DNA of 23,030 bases from Gammaproteobacteria bacterium UBA3067 (GTDB taxonomy: Bacteria > Pseudomonadota > Gammaproteobacteria > Pseudomonadales > UBA3067), in NCBI GenBank assembly GCA_002366835.1, contig DFBZ01000146.1:1-23030 (forward strand), written 5' to 3'. The notes below the pieces were generated by a model. It had not been told where the DNA came from and did no database searches. It saw only the letters and a list, made by a program, of their open reading frames with translations. Positions 22,382 through 23,030 of this stretch are shown here, piece by piece. A program made the translations under genes and the position numbers. Positions within the stretch are counted from its first letter, which is position 1. Each line of letters begins with the position of its first letter.

Positions 22382-23030
22382 TCATGCTGACCCCAAGGGT
22401 GTGGCTGTCTGGCTGCGCCCCCAATAGCGGAACGACAGAACAACAGACAGGAATATTGCCACCATGCCTGCAATCCAGGCCAGGGAGGTTCCGGGGTGTC
22501 GGGCGAATATGGCAGCTTGGTAGAAGATAGTCGCGGCCATATAGGCCAGACCGGTGGTCCAGCCAGCAACAAACAAGGTCCAACCCATATTCGTTTCTCG
22601 GTAAATAGCGGCGATTGCCGCAGTACAGGGGAAATAGAGTAGGATCAGCAGCAGATAAGCAAAGGCCCCGGCAGCGCCGTCGAAACGTACAACCATGGCA
22701 CCGAAAGTGCCGGCAGACACCTCCTGCTCCTGGGCCGCGACCTCGGAGCTGCTCACATCACCCACGTCCAGCCCAAGCGGGTCACCCCAAGTACCAACAG
22801 CATCTCCCAACTTGGCCGGGATGGTGGATAACGACTCACTGATACCTTCCCATAAGTCAAAGCCAGCTTCTTCCTCGACCGCAATGCCAGCAGCCGCAGC
22901 ATCCGATTTGGCCAATTCACCATAAAGTGCATCGAGGGTGCCGACCACCGCCTCTTTCGCCAGCACGCCGGTGAATATGCCCACCGCTGCCGGCCAGTTC
23001 TCCTCAGTCATGCCCATGGGTGAAAAAGCG
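22382..23030 (-). CDS. feoB: Ferrous iron transporter FeoB, C-terminal part (runs off the window)
   Basis: FeoB is the inner-membrane ferrous-iron permease with an N-terminal G domain. Only its C-terminal 216 or so residues are in the window; the frame is open to the right edge, and the residues just before MGMTEE (LFSP) continue the family sequence, so the internal Met at 23015-23017 is not the start. The part seen contains PMGMTEENWPAAVGIFTG and VLAKEAVVGTL of the second Gate motif, an acidic loop, and three membrane segments (AYLLLILLYFPCTAAIAAIY, WTTGLAYMAATIFYQAAIFA, WIAGMVAIFLSVVLSF). YFPC carries the conserved Cys of the pore region. The tail is short. feoC follows 22 bases downstream. 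Confidence 0.95.
   Translation of the reverse strand, partial: AFSPMGMTEENWPAAVGIFTGVLAKEAVVGTLDALYGELAKSDAAAAGIAVEEEAGFDLWEGISESLSTIPAKLGDAVGTWGDPLGLDVGDVSSSEVAAQEQEVSAGTFGAMVVRFDGAAGAFAYLLLILLYFPCTAAIAAIYRETNMGWTLFVAGWTTGLAYMAATIFYQAAIFARHPGTSLAWIAGMVAIFLSVVLSFRYWGRSQTATPLGSA

Overview
The window reads as a chromosomal segment of a gammaproteobacterium, most likely a marine one of the Cellvibrionales/Pseudomonadales type. This rests on gene order (metK divergent from tkt-gap-pgk-fba; tsaD divergent from rpsU-yqeY-dnaG-rpoD-tRNA; feoB-feoC) and on protein sequence. The genus cannot be fixed from the sequence alone.

Layout. (1) 1-3220 is a loose, AT-richer accessory zone. It holds an unexplained C-terminal ORF fragment, a pyrimidine-rich repeat-laden spacer, one large lipoprotein gene (a propeptide-like domain, a beta-sandwich-like middle and a NodB-like deacetylase domain), a decayed di-heme cytochrome c peroxidase and a possible mobile-element scar. 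(2) 3221-8911, all on the minus strand, is the S-adenosylmethionine cycle set metK-ahcY-metF, followed by an unknown 102-residue gene and the protein AMPylase gene selO. (3) 8912-9331 is a divergent regulatory region with two overlapping dyads in front of tkt. (4) 9332-15856, plus strand, is a central-carbon cluster: transketolase, type I glyceraldehyde-3-phosphate dehydrogenase, phosphoglycerate kinase, class II aldolase, then an alpha/beta hydrolase. (5) 15861-21954 is the macromolecular-synthesis locus: tsaD (minus) divergent from rpsU, yqeY, dnaG, rpoD and a CAU-anticodon tRNA. (6) 22120-23030, minus strand, is feoC and the 3' end of feoB.

How the genes work together. MetK makes SAM, AhcY removes the S-adenosylhomocysteine left after methylation, and MetF supplies methyl-THF for homocysteine remethylation. 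Tkt, Gap, Pgk and Fba link the pentose-phosphate pathway to lower glycolysis and gluconeogenesis. RpsU, DnaG and RpoD couple translation, replication priming and transcription initiation, with TsaD and the tRNA in the same neighbourhood.

Most of the window is ordinary housekeeping DNA. There is no CRISPR array, no intact insertion sequence and no gene cluster that looks like a new defence or biosynthetic system. The observations most worth checking are: a T9 run near the 3' end of gap, where a net +1 slip would read through into pgk with no stop (a possible GAPDH-PGK fusion); the overlapping TGTA/TACA dyads before tkt, one of which resembles a HexR operator; the domain architecture and in-frame microsatellite of the 628-2346 lipoprotein; and strong intergenic RNA hairpins between tkt/gap, pgk/fba and ahcY/metF.
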